Assembly: GCA_017631325.1 (NCBI GenBank)
Contig: JAGBTM010000003.1
Span: forward strand, 1 to 47,120
Length of the DNA stretch: 47,120 nt
DNA from: Clostridia bacterium
Lineage (GTDB): Bacteria; Bacillota; Clostridia; Oscillospirales; CAG-272
Direction: 5' to 3'
The position numbers and the translations under genes were made by a program. The notes under the pieces were generated by a model. That model had not been told where the DNA came from, did no database searches, and worked only from the letters and a program-made list of their open reading frames with translations. The first letter of the stretch is position 1. Each line of letters opens with the position of its first letter. Shown in pieces: positions 1 to 8,060 of this stretch.

Positions 1-595
1 GCTCGATAACGAATTGGTCGTTTGCTGCAGCGTAAGCGTACAGCTCCTCTCTCGTAGGATATTCAACGGTTATACCCGAGCCACCCTGCGAGCCACCCTG
101 CGAGCCTCCTTGTGAGCCTCCTTGTGAGCCGTCGCTCTCGCCGTCAGAGCCTCCCTCGCCTGCTCCGTCAGAGCCTCCCGGGGTACCCGTGTCAGTATTT
201 TCATCTTCTCCGTTCCCCCCCTCCTCATCTAGGGAGCCGTCGTCCTCGTCACCGTCGGGAATTATCATATCAGAGGTGAAGAAAAGCTCGTCGTCCTTGT
301 ATAAGAGAAGATACACGTATCTGTTGCTCTTCGCCCACTCGGAAATTTCGCGCATATCCTCACTCGAAAGAGCGTTTTCGGTGATATATTTCTGTAAGCG
401 TTCAATGTGCTCACGCTCACGCAAATCCTTGTTTTCCTCCGAAAGATAGGTCGTGTTTATATACGAATTTCCTATAAGTCGAGAGAGCGAATAAACGCCA
501 ACTCCGACTATTATACCGAATATTATAACGCAAAGAAGTCTTACGTAGAGCGAGGAAATTCTCTCCCTCACCCTCTCAAACAATTCCTTAATCAA
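1..595 (-). CDS. Sensor histidine kinase, N-terminal part (runs off left edge)
   Basis: The frame is open from a TTG at 595 to the window edge (198 codons). The start is supported by a purine-rich GGGGAAAGGG site 8 bases upstream and by overlap with the last codons of the response regulator gene. Residues about 12-32 form one membrane segment. An extracytoplasmic part follows, rich in Glu/Asp and then in Gly/Ser/Asp, including four GSQG repeats. The kinase domain would lie beyond the edge, so the kinase call rests on position directly after an OmpR-type regulator and on the membrane topology, not on seen HisKA or HATPase motifs. It could be another membrane sensor. Confidence 0.65.
   Translation of the reverse strand, partial: MIKELFERVRERISSLYVRLLCVIIFGIIVGVGVYSLSRLIGNSYINTTYLSEENKDLREREHIERLQKYITENALSSEDMREISEWAKSNRYVYLLLYKDDELFFTSDMIIPDGDEDDGSLDEEGGNGEDENTDTGTPGGSDGAGEGGSDGESDGSQGGSQGGSQGGSQGGSGITVEYPTREELYAYAAANDQFVIE
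83..130 (-). repeat. Four tandem 12-bp repeats encoding GSQG
   Basis: Four consecutive 12-base units (two reading GGCTCGCAGGGT, two GGCTCACAAGGA in the coding sense) lie in the putative sensor gene. They keep the reading frame, so gain or loss of units would lengthen or shorten the extracytoplasmic linker without breaking the protein. Confidence 0.8.
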
Positions 596-1280
596 TTTGA
601 TATCCCTTTCCCCATATAGTTCTTATAAGCTTCGGTGACGAGGGGTCGTCCTCGAGCTTTCGTCTTAGGTTCAAGACGTGTACGGTTATGGTGTTGTTAG
701 ACGAAGGCAACGGCATCTCACCCCATACGCCCTCGTAAAGCTCCGAGGGGCTTATAACTCTTCCTCTGTTTTTAGCGAGGAAAAGAAGCATCTCGTACTC
801 CTTGTCGCGCACGTCAACGGGCATGCCGTTTTTGGTAACCTCGCGCATCTCGGGTGAAATCAGAACACCCGACGCAAGACGTATAAACTGCTCCGAGCCG
901 TCGCCCTTCGCTCTGTATACGTTGTATCTGCGCGTGAGAGCGTCAACCTTCATAAGAAGCTCGCTTCTGGAAAACGGCTTCACAAGATAATCGTCACCGC
1001 CTCCGGAATATGCCGCCTCCTTGTCGCCCTCGAGCGATTTTGCCGTCAGAAAAAGAACGGGCACAGTCGAAAATTCTCTTATCCTCTTCGTCGCCTCAAT
1101 TCCCGAAAGATTTGGCATCATAATATCCATAATACAAAGGTCAATTCCCGAGTCGTTCTGTACCTCAACCACCGCTGCATGTCCGTCGGCCGCCTCGCGC
1201 ACCTCATACCCTGCGTTTTCAAGCAGAAGCCTCAGTATATTCCTGATTTCCGGCTCGTCGTCAACTATAAGTATCCTCAT
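588..1280 (-). CDS. OmpR/PhoB-family response regulator
   Basis: A 230-residue two-domain regulator. The receiver domain (about 1-118) shows the acidic pair D7/D8, the phosphoacceptor D52 in CIMDIMMPN, T79 and K101 in YLVKPF. The C-terminal winged helix (about 130-230) ends with the typical VHVLNLRRKLE and IRTIWGKGYQ motifs. The ATG at 1280 is preferred over a GTG at 1289 because AAAGGTG lies 7 bases upstream of it. It should be phosphorylated by the kinase encoded next and act as a DNA-binding regulator. The regulon cannot be read from this window, and the adjacent toxin array is not necessarily a target. Confidence 0.93.
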   Translation of the reverse strand: MRILIVDDEPEIRNILRLLLENAGYEVREAADGHAAVVEVQNDSGIDLCIMDIMMPNLSGIEATKRIREFSTVPVLFLTAKSLEGDKEAAYSGGGDDYLVKPFSRSELLMKVDALTRRYNVYRAKGDGSEQFIRLASGVLISPEMREVTKNGMPVDVRDKEYEMLLFLAKNRGRVISPSELYEGVWGEMPLPSSNNTITVHVLNLRRKLEDDPSSPKLIRTIWGKGYQID

Positions 1281-1351
1281 TTTTATCACCTTTCGTTAAA
1301 TCCAAGTAATATCCGTAAATGCCCACGGATTTTTACACTTTTTCATGATAT

Positions 1352-1380
1352 AGTATACCATAAACTTTATTTCATTTCAA
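1352..1380 (-). promoter_or_regulatory. Promoter of the two-component operon
   Basis: On the minus strand TTGAAA (1375-1380) and TATACT (1352-1357) are 17 bases apart, about 70 bases upstream of the response regulator start. This matches a housekeeping sigma-A promoter. Confidence 0.6.
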
Positions 1381-1430
1381 TAAATATAAAAAAACTCATA
1401 ATTTTTAATATTTTTATTATTAAATTATAA

Positions 1431-1457
1431 AAGACCGCCCTCAAACGAGAGCGGTCC
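1431..1457 (-). terminator. Rho-independent terminator at the end of the array
   Basis: The arms GACCGCCCTC and GAGAGCGGTC (with one mismatch) form a hairpin followed on the minus strand by TTTTAT. It lies just downstream of the gene ending at 1502 and closes the long minus-strand cluster before the two-component operon. Confidence 0.75.
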
Positions 1458-1501
1458 CGTACTTTTAAATTGAAGAAATTATCTGTGATTCTTTGCTTTT
1501 A

Positions 1502-1903
1502 TTACTGCAATATCAGCTTCAAGGCTATACTCAAAACGCCGAGAGGAAATTCAAAAACGAAAGCGTAAGCTGCTCTATACAAACAGTGCTCCATATATTT
1601 TCCTATGTCTTTGTCCTTTTGGTATTGGTACTTAAATGGATCGCGGAAGTACAGTCCCTTCGGCGGCGGTCCAAATTTGGATAATATAATGCTCAAAACA
1701 CAAAATACAGCACTTATCATGCACATAAATCCAAACAGAAAGAAAGCGCCCGCCGTGCCGTCCTTCATACCCACGTCTTTTATCCACGTATAATTTATGT
1801 AACCCACAATCCCCGCAAATCCCAACGAAATAATCGCCGCGAAAAAGGGCTTCTTAAAAATAAATGAAGATATCTTCTCAATCAAACCGTTGTTTTTTTT
1901 CAT
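1502..1903 (-). CDS. Small membrane protein, possible immunity protein
   Basis: A 133-residue protein I do not recognise. It has three hydrophobic segments (about 19-36, 51-72 and a C-terminal one at 113-132), a Lys-rich N-terminus and a basic stretch RDPFKYQYQKDKD between the second and third. It lies 13 bases behind another small membrane gene, so the two are probably cotranscribed. Its place at the end of the Rhs toxin array suggests an immunity or remnant immunity gene, but no toxin tip is next to it. That role is inference only. Confidence 0.5.
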   Translation of the reverse strand: MKKNNGLIEKISSFIFKKPFFAAIISLGFAGIVGYINYTWIKDVGMKDGTAGAFFLFGFMCMISAVFCVLSIILSKFGPPPKGLYFRDPFKYQYQKDKDIGKYMEHCLYRAAYAFVFEFPLGVLSIALKLILQ

Positions 1904-1916
1904 ATTAAGTATTTCC

Positions 1917-2198
1917 CTATAAAACGATGGATATATTAAAAAATTTCATAACGACGCATACAATGTACGCAGCTATAATATGAACAAATAAAAATCCCGA
2001 AATTACACGTTTTATCATAGAAAGCTCTCTGTCTTTTGCACAAAGAAACAAAAACGTACACGGAGCAATCAAAAGCACGGCTGTGCCAATAGCGTTCTGT
2101 ATATCATTCTCCGGCTTGAATCCGTGGAAACTTAAAATATACATCACAACGAACTCAAAAATAATAATATACAAAAGAATTTTTCTCTTTTTCTTCAT
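1917..2198 (-). CDS. Small membrane protein, 93 residues
   Basis: A 93-residue protein with three predicted membrane helices (about 7-25, 37-52 and 65-84) and a KKKRK start typical of an inside-positive N-terminus. A GGGGG ribosome site lies 5 bases before the ATG. It follows a short start-less coding remnant (2210-2362) by only a few bases, the arrangement seen for immunity genes behind toxin tips in this array. No family is recognised. Confidence 0.5.
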   Translation of the reverse strand: MKKKRKILLYIIIFEFVVMYILSFHGFKPENDIQNAIGTAVLLIAPCTFLFLCAKDRELSMIKRVISGFLFVHIIAAYIVCVVMKFFNISIVL

Positions 2199-2209
2199 TG
2201 TAACCCCCG

Positions 2210-2362
2210 CTAGTTAAAAATATCTATAAGTTTATTAAAAGCTCTCGTAAAATTATATCCTACAAAAGCTTCTCCTCCATAAAACGAGTATACTCCCGCG
2301 GAAATCGAAATGCAAACATCGTGGTTTTGTGTTTTTTCTTCCTTTATTAAAATTTTTTTAAA
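2210..2362 (-). pseudogene. Start-less 50-codon coding remnant, possibly a toxin tip end
   Basis: The minus strand stays open for 50 codons with no usable start and ends with TAG 11 bases before the next small membrane gene. The product includes GVYSFYGGEAFVGYN and a C-terminus of TRAFNKLIDIFN. The spacing to the next gene resembles the toxin-immunity joints in the array. It may be the last piece of a lost Rhs tip or of an earlier immunity gene. Neither can be shown. Confidence 0.3.
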
Positions 2363-2458
2363 TCATTCCATTTTTTATTAATTAGAGTAAATGTGAATAG
2401 ATTCATTAAATAACCACCAACTATAAAAGCGACTATTATTCCATAACTATTTATAAAA

Positions 2459-3034
2459 TTAGTTATATTTACTATTTTTGCTTAAACGTTTACTCTTTAT
2501 TTTTATACAAACGCCCTTAAATGTGCTATAACTAACCCAAACATATACCAAAACAATTCCGACAAAAACTATTTCTATTATTGAAAAACCAATACTAACA
2601 AAAAACAGAACTCCTTGCTTTCCTCGATTATATTCTTCGATAGTACGGTAAGCTTCGGTTTCGCTTCGTGCATCAACAACCAAATTAACCTTTCCGATAA
2701 TTTCGTATGTCTCACGATACATCAAAAATAATTTGTCGCCTTCCGAAATAGATTCATACAATTCACTAACGGAATGTTCTTCAAGTGTTGGGCGACCCTT
2801 AAACAAATACTTCGTTGTTCCCGAAGAAACAAACAACCAATTTTCTCTTGCAACTCTAAAACAGCAAACGTCATCAACGGTAATTTCAATTTGTTTTGTA
2901 TCATTTACATTAATCTGTTTGCTATCAATCAAGATATATACAAAGATGAAGATGATTACCAATTGTATCAAAGCTAATAAAATCACCGCCCGAAACAACT
3001 TTTTCTCCACTAACGAATAACTTGTTCTTTTCAT
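2459..3034 (-). CDS. Hypothetical membrane protein, possible immunity protein
   Basis: A 191-residue protein with a membrane helix at about 14-34, an extracytoplasmic domain of about 105 residues containing the repeated theme of Val/Phe strands, and a second helix at about 143-167 followed by a basic tail. The family is not recognised. It lies behind the lipoprotein immunity candidate at 3240-4067 with no Rhs fragment between. It is likely an immunity gene left without its toxin, or a second gene of the same cassette. Confidence 0.5.
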   Translation of the reverse strand: MKRTSYSLVEKKLFRAVILLALIQLVIIFIFVYILIDSKQINVNDTKQIEITVDDVCCFRVARENWLFVSSGTTKYLFKGRPTLEEHSVSELYESISEGDKLFLMYRETYEIIGKVNLVVDARSETEAYRTIEEYNRGKQGVLFFVSIGFSIIEIVFVGIVLVYVWVSYSTFKGVCIKIKSKRLSKNSKYN

Positions 3035-3239
3035 ATATTTATATGTTTAAGGAGTTCTCCATGCTCAAAATTCATTCTTTAATTTCCTTACCACAAATAC
3101 TTTATTTGCCAACCGGTATTTTTTATTGTTTTTGCCTCCTTGGTCGTAGGTCTTACGTATAAAACCAAAGATTTTGGGGTTTTATAGAATAATTCGCAAA
3201 GTCTCGCAATTGCTGTGATATGAGAAAATAATTTGATAT

Positions 3240-4067
3240 TTATTTTGGGACGGAGGCAGTAAACGTAATAATCATATCTCCATATAACCAATAGGGAAAT
3301 GCTTCTGGATAAAATAAAAATCCATCACATACCGTCGCAACAATCTTATCGTCTTCTATTTTAAAATACATATAAATTAGCGTCGATGTTGTTCCGGGTT
3401 TCAAATTATTTGATTTGCCGTTTTCTATCGATAGGACGTAATAATTGTTGTTTCCAACTTCGATCGCATTAACATAATGCTTTTTTTCATCTAATATTAT
3501 TTCGCCTCTGAAATACCCATCCACATCAACAAATGAATCAAGATACATATCCAATTCCTCAGCATACCAACGCAATTCTTGTTTATGCTGTAATACGCCA
3601 TCTTTTTTAAATGTTAATTCTTGCGGAATAGTTTCTGTATCAACCGACATACTGTTAAGAATTGAGCAAACAATGGTTTCTGTTTCTTTGTCGAAAAAAT
3701 AATTAGCACAAATATATCCGCACAAAATTGGCTCACAGCTAACCATCGAATTTGAAAATTCCGATTTTGAAACATCTGTATAAGAATACAAGCTTATCTG
3801 AATTTGAGCGAATTCAAACCTGGCAACAGCGCGATAAGACTCCGAATTTACTTCGTAGATCCCAATCATATCTTCGCTATATTCAAATGCGTTCAAGACC
3901 ATATCCAATTCGCGACAAACCCACCTTGTGTTCGGAAAATCCATGCCTGTTGGAAACATTCCCTGTTTTTGTTTGTATAAAAAATCTATACTTGGACCGC
4001 AACCTGTAAAAAAAATAAAATTAAGTGATAGAAGCACGCACATTATTATTTTTTTTGCACTAATCAT
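3240..4067 (-). CDS. Lipoprotein, putative immunity protein of cassette H
   Basis: A 275-residue secreted lipoprotein. The signal peptide ends in the lipobox FTGC (Cys23), so the mature protein would be anchored on the outer face of the membrane. A GAGGAG site precedes the ATG at 4067. It sits directly behind a truncated Rhs core (4097-4350) whose toxin tip has been lost. The surface location would suit neutralising a toxin that acts on the envelope or during entry. No family is recognised. Confidence 0.55.
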   Translation of the reverse strand: MISAKKIIMCVLLSLNFIFFTGCGPSIDFLYKQKQGMFPTGMDFPNTRWVCRELDMVLNAFEYSEDMIGIYEVNSESYRAVARFEFAQIQISLYSYTDVSKSEFSNSMVSCEPILCGYICANYFFDKETETIVCSILNSMSVDTETIPQELTFKKDGVLQHKQELRWYAEELDMYLDSFVDVDGYFRGEIILDEKKHYVNAIEVGNNNYYVLSIENGKSNNLKPGTTSTLIYMYFKIEDDKIVATVCDGFLFYPEAFPYWLYGDMIITFTASVPK

Positions 4068-4096
4068 AAGATTTCACACTCCTCAAAAACATGTAT

Positions 4097-4350
4097 TTAT
4101 GTGAGGGTTATCAAGCAAAGTGGTGAATACGAATTATGTTTAATCCACTCATCAACCAAGTCGTAATATCTGCTATTCAGATAATAAAGTCCAAGGTCTG
4201 CATCGTAGTAATAACCCCTATATCTAAAGGGGTTATACTGTGCAGGTGTCGTTTTACTCCGTTTACAGTATACCACGCCTCGCTTAAGTTGTCAAGGTCG
4301 TCGTACACATATTCTACTACAAAGCCGTTTCCGTAGGTTATCTTATAAAA
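4097..4350 (-). pseudogene. Cassette H: truncated Rhs core without toxin tip
   Basis: Two out-of-frame pieces of the Rhs core are joined here. The first (about 4255-4350) encodes ITYGNGFVVEYVYDDLDN and continues through SEAWYTVNG. After the joint the frame changes and reads TTPAQYNPFRYRGYYYD, then LGLYYLNSRYYD. The core stops there and runs into 18 unrelated residues ending at 4097. The GRFI and NNPV segments and the whole tip are missing. The joint is the same as in cassettes D-G. This cassette cannot encode a toxin. Confidence 0.8.
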
Positions 4351-4361
4351 GCCAAGCAAAC

Positions 4362-4394
4362 AAAAAGAACGAGCCCGTTTTACAGGGCTCGTTC
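4362..4394 (-). terminator. Terminator between cassettes G and H
   Basis: GAACGAGCCC (4367-4376) pairs perfectly with GGGCTCGTTC (4385-4394). On the minus strand the hairpin is followed by TTTTTG. It lies downstream of the gene ending at 4441 and immediately upstream of the next Rhs fragment. Confidence 0.9.
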
Positions 4395-4440
4395 AAAGGT
4401 GTTTTTGTATCTAATTTTGTGTCTAAGTTTAGTTTGCCAA

Positions 4441-5166
4441 TTAAGTATAACACTCCCCGGATAAATCAATGTAAAACGCCATCTTTTCGTCACAAAAGCT
4501 TATTTTAAGAGATTTAAAATAATCAATGCTCGTTGAAATTTCATGCGTTGGTATCGTTGAATTAAAAACGTAATATCCGGTCACGCCAAGCTCTAGCTGC
4601 TCGTTTTCCGCCAGAATCGTTTCCTCAAACTCGCAAGCGTCTTTAAAAACCATCTTCAGTTCATTGTAGCTGTTTTCTCTAAAATAAAAGTCGCCAACAA
4701 ACGCGAACACATCAGCTGCCATTACGGAGCGGTATGAATAATAAAAATTTTCAACCTCTTCAATTTCAAGCTCTATTATATCGCTCAGTCTTAATCCGGC
4801 AACCTCAAGATTCAAATCAAGATACTCGTCAACCTTGGCAAACTCTTCGTAATTATCGGTTTCAGATTGCCAGAACGCGCCAGCGACTGTAAATGCCGAA
4901 AAAACTCCTATTAACCAAATGCCAAAAAGTGAAGCCAGCGTCAACAAAACAATACGTGTCTTTGTGCTTTTTCGTACAAACATGACAATTAGCACAATAA
5001 CCAAATTAAGAATCAAAAGTGCGAAAGCATTAATAAGAAACGAATAAAAATTAAAAGTAAACTTGGGGTACAAATATTTGTCCTTTTCGGACAGCAACAT
5101 CCAAAAGACAAATAAACCATCTATACTTAAAAAAATAAGCAAAAGAGGTTTTATTTTTTTTACCAC
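4441..5166 (-). CDS. Membrane protein, putative immunity or cassette G partner
   Basis: I take the GTG at 5166 as start because a GGGAGG site lies 9 bases upstream; an ATG at 5202 has no such site. The 241-residue product has three hydrophobic segments in its first 115 residues (about 7-24, 38-64 and 73-98), then an acidic soluble domain of about 125 residues. The family is not recognised. It is the second gene behind the toxin-less cassette G and is followed by a terminator. Confidence 0.55.
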   Translation of the reverse strand: MVKKIKPLLLIFLSIDGLFVFWMLLSEKDKYLYPKFTFNFYSFLINAFALLILNLVIVLIVMFVRKSTKTRIVLLTLASLFGIWLIGVFSAFTVAGAFWQSETDNYEEFAKVDEYLDLNLEVAGLRLSDIIELEIEEVENFYYSYRSVMAADVFAFVGDFYFRENSYNELKMVFKDACEFEETILAENEQLELGVTGYYVFNSTIPTHEISTSIDYFKSLKISFCDEKMAFYIDLSGECYT

Positions 5167-5265
5167 TTTATCACACCTCCCAATGTGAAAAAAACATACC
5201 ACCCATGAAGTTTATCAACGCCATTTATGTGATGCAGAGTGAAGCACGTCTTATCCTGTTTACAA

Positions 5266-5703
5266 TTATTTAATTATTTGTTCAATTTTATTATCTTTTA
5301 ATACCTTTTCGAACTCATCTTTATATCTTGTATTAATCAAAACTTTTTTGTCCTTTATGAATAAATTGAATTGATAGAACACAGATTTTCTATATCTATT
5401 ACAAGTATATTTTTTTACATCACATATATTAAGTTCGATTTTTCTAAATAAAGTTTTTAAATAAACTTTTTCATTATCAAACTCTACTCTATATTTTAAA
5501 GCATACATCCATCCATATAGGCCAATTGTCCCAAGAATAAAGCACCAAAGAAAAATTAATAATATATCTATATCACTAAATTTATCATTATTCATTAAAT
5601 AATGCACCAAAGGCATTAAAGCAGCAAAAAGATAACATAAAATCATAGCATTTCTAGGCCTCTTCGATTCTTTTTTCATTCCATCAATAATTTTATTACA
5701 CAT
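5266..5703 (-). CDS. Two-helix membrane protein, putative immunity protein of cassette G
   Basis: I place the start at the ATG at 5703, where GAGG lies 6 bases upstream and the gene overlaps the end of the Rhs fragment. The 145-residue product has two close membrane helices (about 19-36 and 45-66) followed by a soluble domain with a YRVEFDNEKVYLKTLFRK run, resembling small bacterial PH-like membrane proteins. That resemblance is weak. Being coupled to an Rhs fragment points to immunity. Its toxin is lost, leaving an orphan immunity gene. Confidence 0.55.
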   Translation of the reverse strand: MCNKIIDGMKKESKRPRNAMILCYLFAALMPLVHYLMNNDKFSDIDILLIFLWCFILGTIGLYGWMYALKYRVEFDNEKVYLKTLFRKIELNICDVKKYTCNRYRKSVFYQFNLFIKDKKVLINTRYKDEFEKVLKDNKIEQIIK

Positions 5704-5989
5704 AATTGTCCTCAACATCTTTCCAAAAATCGTTCCATGATGCCCAATTGCCATCAGAGTCACTCATATTAACTGGATTATTAAAGCAATATGCATAGAA
5801 ATTACTTCCGCGCAAATCTCCGCAAACACTTGCCATTACAGCATCAGGATTTATAAACCTACCCACAACAGCATCATAATATCTGCTATTCAGGTAATAC
5901 AACCCAAGATCTGCGTCGTAGTAATAACCCCTGTATCTATACGGGTTATACTGTGCAGGTGTCGTTTTACTCCGTTTACAGTATACCAC
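5696..5989 (-). CDS. Cassette G: Rhs core fragment with truncated tip
   Basis: The open frame begins in the shared out-of-frame joint (a GTG in GGCGTGGTATAC could initiate, without a convincing ribosome site). It encodes the core motifs RYRGYYYDADLGLYYLNSRY, GRFINPD and FNNPVNMSDSDG. After the core only 17 residues follow (NWASWNDFWKDVEDNYV), far too short for a toxin domain. The preceding core piece (about 5990-6055) lies in the other frame. The core has the same FNNPVNMSD type as cassette C. Probably a decayed cassette that keeps its immunity gene. Confidence 0.7.
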   Translation of the reverse strand: MVYCKRSKTTPAQYNPYRYRGYYYDADLGLYYLNSRYYDAVVGRFINPDAVMASVCGDLRGSNFYAYCFNNPVNMSDSDGNWASWNDFWKDVEDNYV

Positions 5990-6072
5990 GCCTCGCCTAA
6001 GTTGTCAAGGTCGTCGTATACGTATTCTACTACAAATCCGTTGCCGTAGGTTGTCTTAAAAAATCAACTAAA

Positions 6073-6105
6073 CAAAAAGAACGAGCCCGTTTTACCGAGC
6101 TCGCT
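6073..6105 (-). terminator. Terminator upstream of cassette G
   Basis: GAACGAGCCC (6078-6087) pairs with GAGCTCGCTC (6096-6105) with few mismatches. On the minus strand a TTTTTG tract follows. The sequence is nearly identical to the terminator at 15441-15473. Confidence 0.85.
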
Positions 6106-6122
6106 CTAAACTGATATTCATT

Positions 6123-6429
6123 TGTTTTTGACGTCATATTTAATCAAAATGATGATTAATACTGAAATTTCAATAACGTAAAGAATTAAAATTAAGAGCG
6201 ACGAATATATCTATGCAATTCCTAAGCTCAGAACAAAATGTATTATAAGCGTCACTATTACATTGAATTTTCCTCGCATTCCTTTTCTTACGTCAAAATA
6301 TGAAATTGGAGCCATACACATCATAACAACACGAAAAACCTCTTTAATGACCAAAAATGTAAATAAAAGTGTGAAAAAAACAGACGAGAACGGACAAATC
6401 CACTCTCGCCTGTCTTTTATTTTTACCAT
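6123..6429 (-). pseudogene. Small membrane protein gene with an internal TAG
   Basis: The frame starts at 6429 and reads 72 residues to a TAG at 6211-6213. Reading through it, the frame continues for about 29 codons to a TGA near 6123, encoding SSLLILILYVIEISV and ending VKNK. The related fragment at 15485-15663 has TGG (Trp) at this place and the same downstream protein, so the TAG is a nonsense change. The product would be a small multi-helix membrane protein. It is the third gene behind cassette F. Confidence 0.65.
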
Positions 6430-6464
6430 CTGTGCCTTACGGAGTTAGTAAGTTGTGTATTCAT

Positions 6465-6962
6465 TTACCAAATCAAGGATACTACAAACCACACTACCAC
6501 GGGCACCAATATCGCAAAAGTATTTCTAATAAAATATCTCAAATACAACCAATTTCTATCAGCAACAAGCTCTTTGTACCCTGCGTTTTCTTTGGGATTT
6601 ATCCTTTCAAGATCGATTTCAACAATACTATGTGTTTTTGCTTTGTTCGAGTTTATTTTTGATTTTTTCTCTTTAACACCGTATGTTTTTTCTAAAAACG
6701 GATACCGCAAGGATATGCTGTATTCACCTTCCTGAGTAACCAATCCGTAAGTAAAATATTCTTTCACACATGGCTCACCTTTTTCGAAGATGAATGTAAA
6801 AAGACCCGCATGTACAATATGCCAGCCGCTAAGACTCATTTCCTTTAGCCATTTGTCGAGCCGTCCGTACATAAAGCTTGGATATATTCGTACCCTTTTT
6901 AGATATTGTTGGGTTGTGTCCTTTTGGAAGCGCTTTTTAAAACATTTTTTCCTTTGTTTCAT
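6465..6962 (-). CDS. DUF2812-like membrane protein
   Basis: A 165-residue protein. Residues about 28-70 (RLDKWLKEMSLSGWHIVHAG, then a Phe-rich strand with KGEPCVKEYFTY) match the DUF2812 pattern of a helix ending in SGWH followed by a strand. A membrane helix lies at the C-terminus (about 147-164). A GAGGT site precedes the start. DUF2812 proteins occur in accessory operons of Firmicutes with no settled function. Here it follows an immunity gene and may be a second immunity-type protein. Confidence 0.6.
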   Translation of the reverse strand: MKQRKKCFKKRFQKDTTQQYLKRVRIYPSFMYGRLDKWLKEMSLSGWHIVHAGLFTFIFEKGEPCVKEYFTYGLVTQEGEYSISLRYPFLEKTYGVKEKKSKINSNKAKTHSIVEIDLERINPKENAGYKELVADRNWLYLRYFIRNTFAILVPVVVWFVVSLIW

Positions 6963-7003
6963 TAAAAATTACCTCATAATATTCCATGCGGAAACAAAAG
7001 AGC

Positions 7004-7414
7004 CTAAAATGTGAACTGGAAACTATCGATGATAGAATCACATACTTTCACTTCAGAGCTCTTTCGTTCACTTTGATATGTGGCAAACACTATTTTCGGA
7101 TGTTTGGCAACAACCCACAATTTTATAAACCAACCATCAGGTGTTGTGCCTGTTCCGTACAAAATTGTATTGCCATCTCTGTTTAAAAGTATTAAATGAG
7201 AATGCAGATTTATATTATTTTGATCAATAAACCTTTTGGCCAATATGCTTATCTGTTCATCTAAAGATTCTTTTGCATTTAAAACATTGAAAAAGGATGT
7301 TGTTATCGCACCCTTGCCGCCGGGATTATACAAAAGAAGGTTATCCACATCCTCTTCGGCACACCAATTGTTAGGTAATGTATAATTCAAATATTCATTA
7401 TGATTAAGCATCAT
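7004..7414 (-). CDS. Putative cytoplasmic immunity protein of cassette F
   Basis: A 136-residue protein with no signal peptide or membrane helix, starting 11 bases after the end of the cassette F toxin remnant behind an AGAGG site. It begins LNHNEYLNYTLPNNWCAEED and contains DEQISILAKRFIDQNN, a layout like small PsbP/DUF1795-type folds, though I cannot name the family. A cytoplasmic location fits protection against a nuclease, which is what the remnant tip of this cassette suggests. Confidence 0.6.
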   Translation of the reverse strand: MMLNHNEYLNYTLPNNWCAEEDVDNLLLYNPGGKGAITTSFFNVLNAKESLDEQISILAKRFIDQNNINLHSHLILLNRDGNTILYGTGTTPDGWFIKLWVVAKHPKIVFATYQSERKSSEVKVCDSIIDSFQFTF

Positions 7415-7425
7415 TTATCTTACCT

Positions 7426-7821
7426 CTAATCATACAATTTAAGCACACCAGTCCAAATCCCACCAAACTGTTGGCTTGCGGCTGATGTGTATCTATTGAG
7501 TTGCTGCATTCCTCGAGCAATAGCTTGTGGATTGTTGGGTTTCAATTCATATATAATACGGTTGTTAAAATCTATTCCGTCAACCATGCATCCAGGTAGC
7601 GATTTAACAGGATTGTTGCCGCAGTATGCAAACAAATTCAATCCCGTCAAATCGCTACCTGTTGAGAGTTGATTATCCGCACTAATAAACCTACCAACAA
7701 CAGAATCGTAATATTTGCTATTCAGGTAATACAGCCCAAGGTCTGCATCGTAGTAATAGCCTCTGTATCTATACAAGTTATACTGTGCAGGTGTCGTTCT
7801 ACTCCGTTTACAGTATACCAC
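7426..7821 (-). CDS. Cassette F: Rhs core fragment with nuclease-like tip remnant
   Basis: The frame opens at the shared joint (possible GTG start) and encodes RYRGYYYDADLGLYYLNSKY, GRFISAD and YCGNNPV. The tip is only about 60 residues: MVDGIDFNNRIIYELKPNNP, then QLNRYTSAA and GIWTGVLKLYD. The Asp followed by E-L-K in YELKP fits a PD-(D/E)XK nuclease core, as found in several Rhs tips, but the usual N-terminal part of such a domain is missing. The core end reads NPVKSLPG instead of the usual NPV-x-x-D-x-x-G because of an inverted repeat (7593-7661). Probably a damaged toxin. Confidence 0.6.
   Translation of the reverse strand: MVYCKRSRTTPAQYNLYRYRGYYYDADLGLYYLNSKYYDSVVGRFISADNQLSTGSDLTGLNLFAYCGNNPVKSLPGCMVDGIDFNNRIIYELKPNNPQAIARGMQQLNRYTSAASQQFGGIWTGVLKLYD
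7593..7661. repeat. Inverted repeat inside the cassette F core
   Basis: CAGGTAGCGATTT at 7593-7605 is the exact reverse complement of 7649-7661. Similarity continues inward, giving about 23 bases with two differences. The distal arm replaces the normal end of the Rhs core in this copy. Confidence 0.8.
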
Positions 7822-7982
7822 GCCTCGCTTAAGTTGTCAAGGTCGTCGCATACGTATTCGACAACAAACCCGTTTCCGTAGGTTATCTTGTTAAGCTTTC
7901 CGTTATACTCGTTATATTCGTAGTCCGCAAGAGTTACCTCGTATTCGGTGTATTCGATGGTTAAAAAACAAGACCGCCCCAA
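7822..7982 (-). pseudogene. Cassette F: upstream Rhs piece in the other frame
   Basis: In the frame different from the tip, 7982 downwards encodes IEYTEYEVTLADYEYNEYNG, then KLNKITYGNGFVVEYVCDD and LSEAWYTVNG. This copy keeps about 30 more codons of upstream Rhs sequence than cassettes B, G and H. The frame then passes the joint and ends soon after it. Confidence 0.75.
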
Positions 7983-8000
7983 ATCAATGAGGCGGTCTTG
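7963..8000 (-). terminator. Terminator upstream of cassette F
   Basis: CAAGACCGCC (7969-7978) pairs perfectly with GGCGGTCTTG (7991-8000). On the minus strand it is followed by TTTTTTAA. It ends the transcript of the immunity gene at 8061-8654. Confidence 0.9.
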
Positions 8001-8060
8001 TGCTTTAGTGATTATATTATTTCAAAAAATAAGAACTTAAATCTTTTAAAATACATTTTA

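Noticed and set aside
3088-3291. Minus-strand open frame of 67 codons behind the cassette H lipoprotein
   Set aside because: It overlaps the lipoprotein gene by 52 bases, has no ribosome site, and no recognisable motif. It could be a remnant but cannot be supported.
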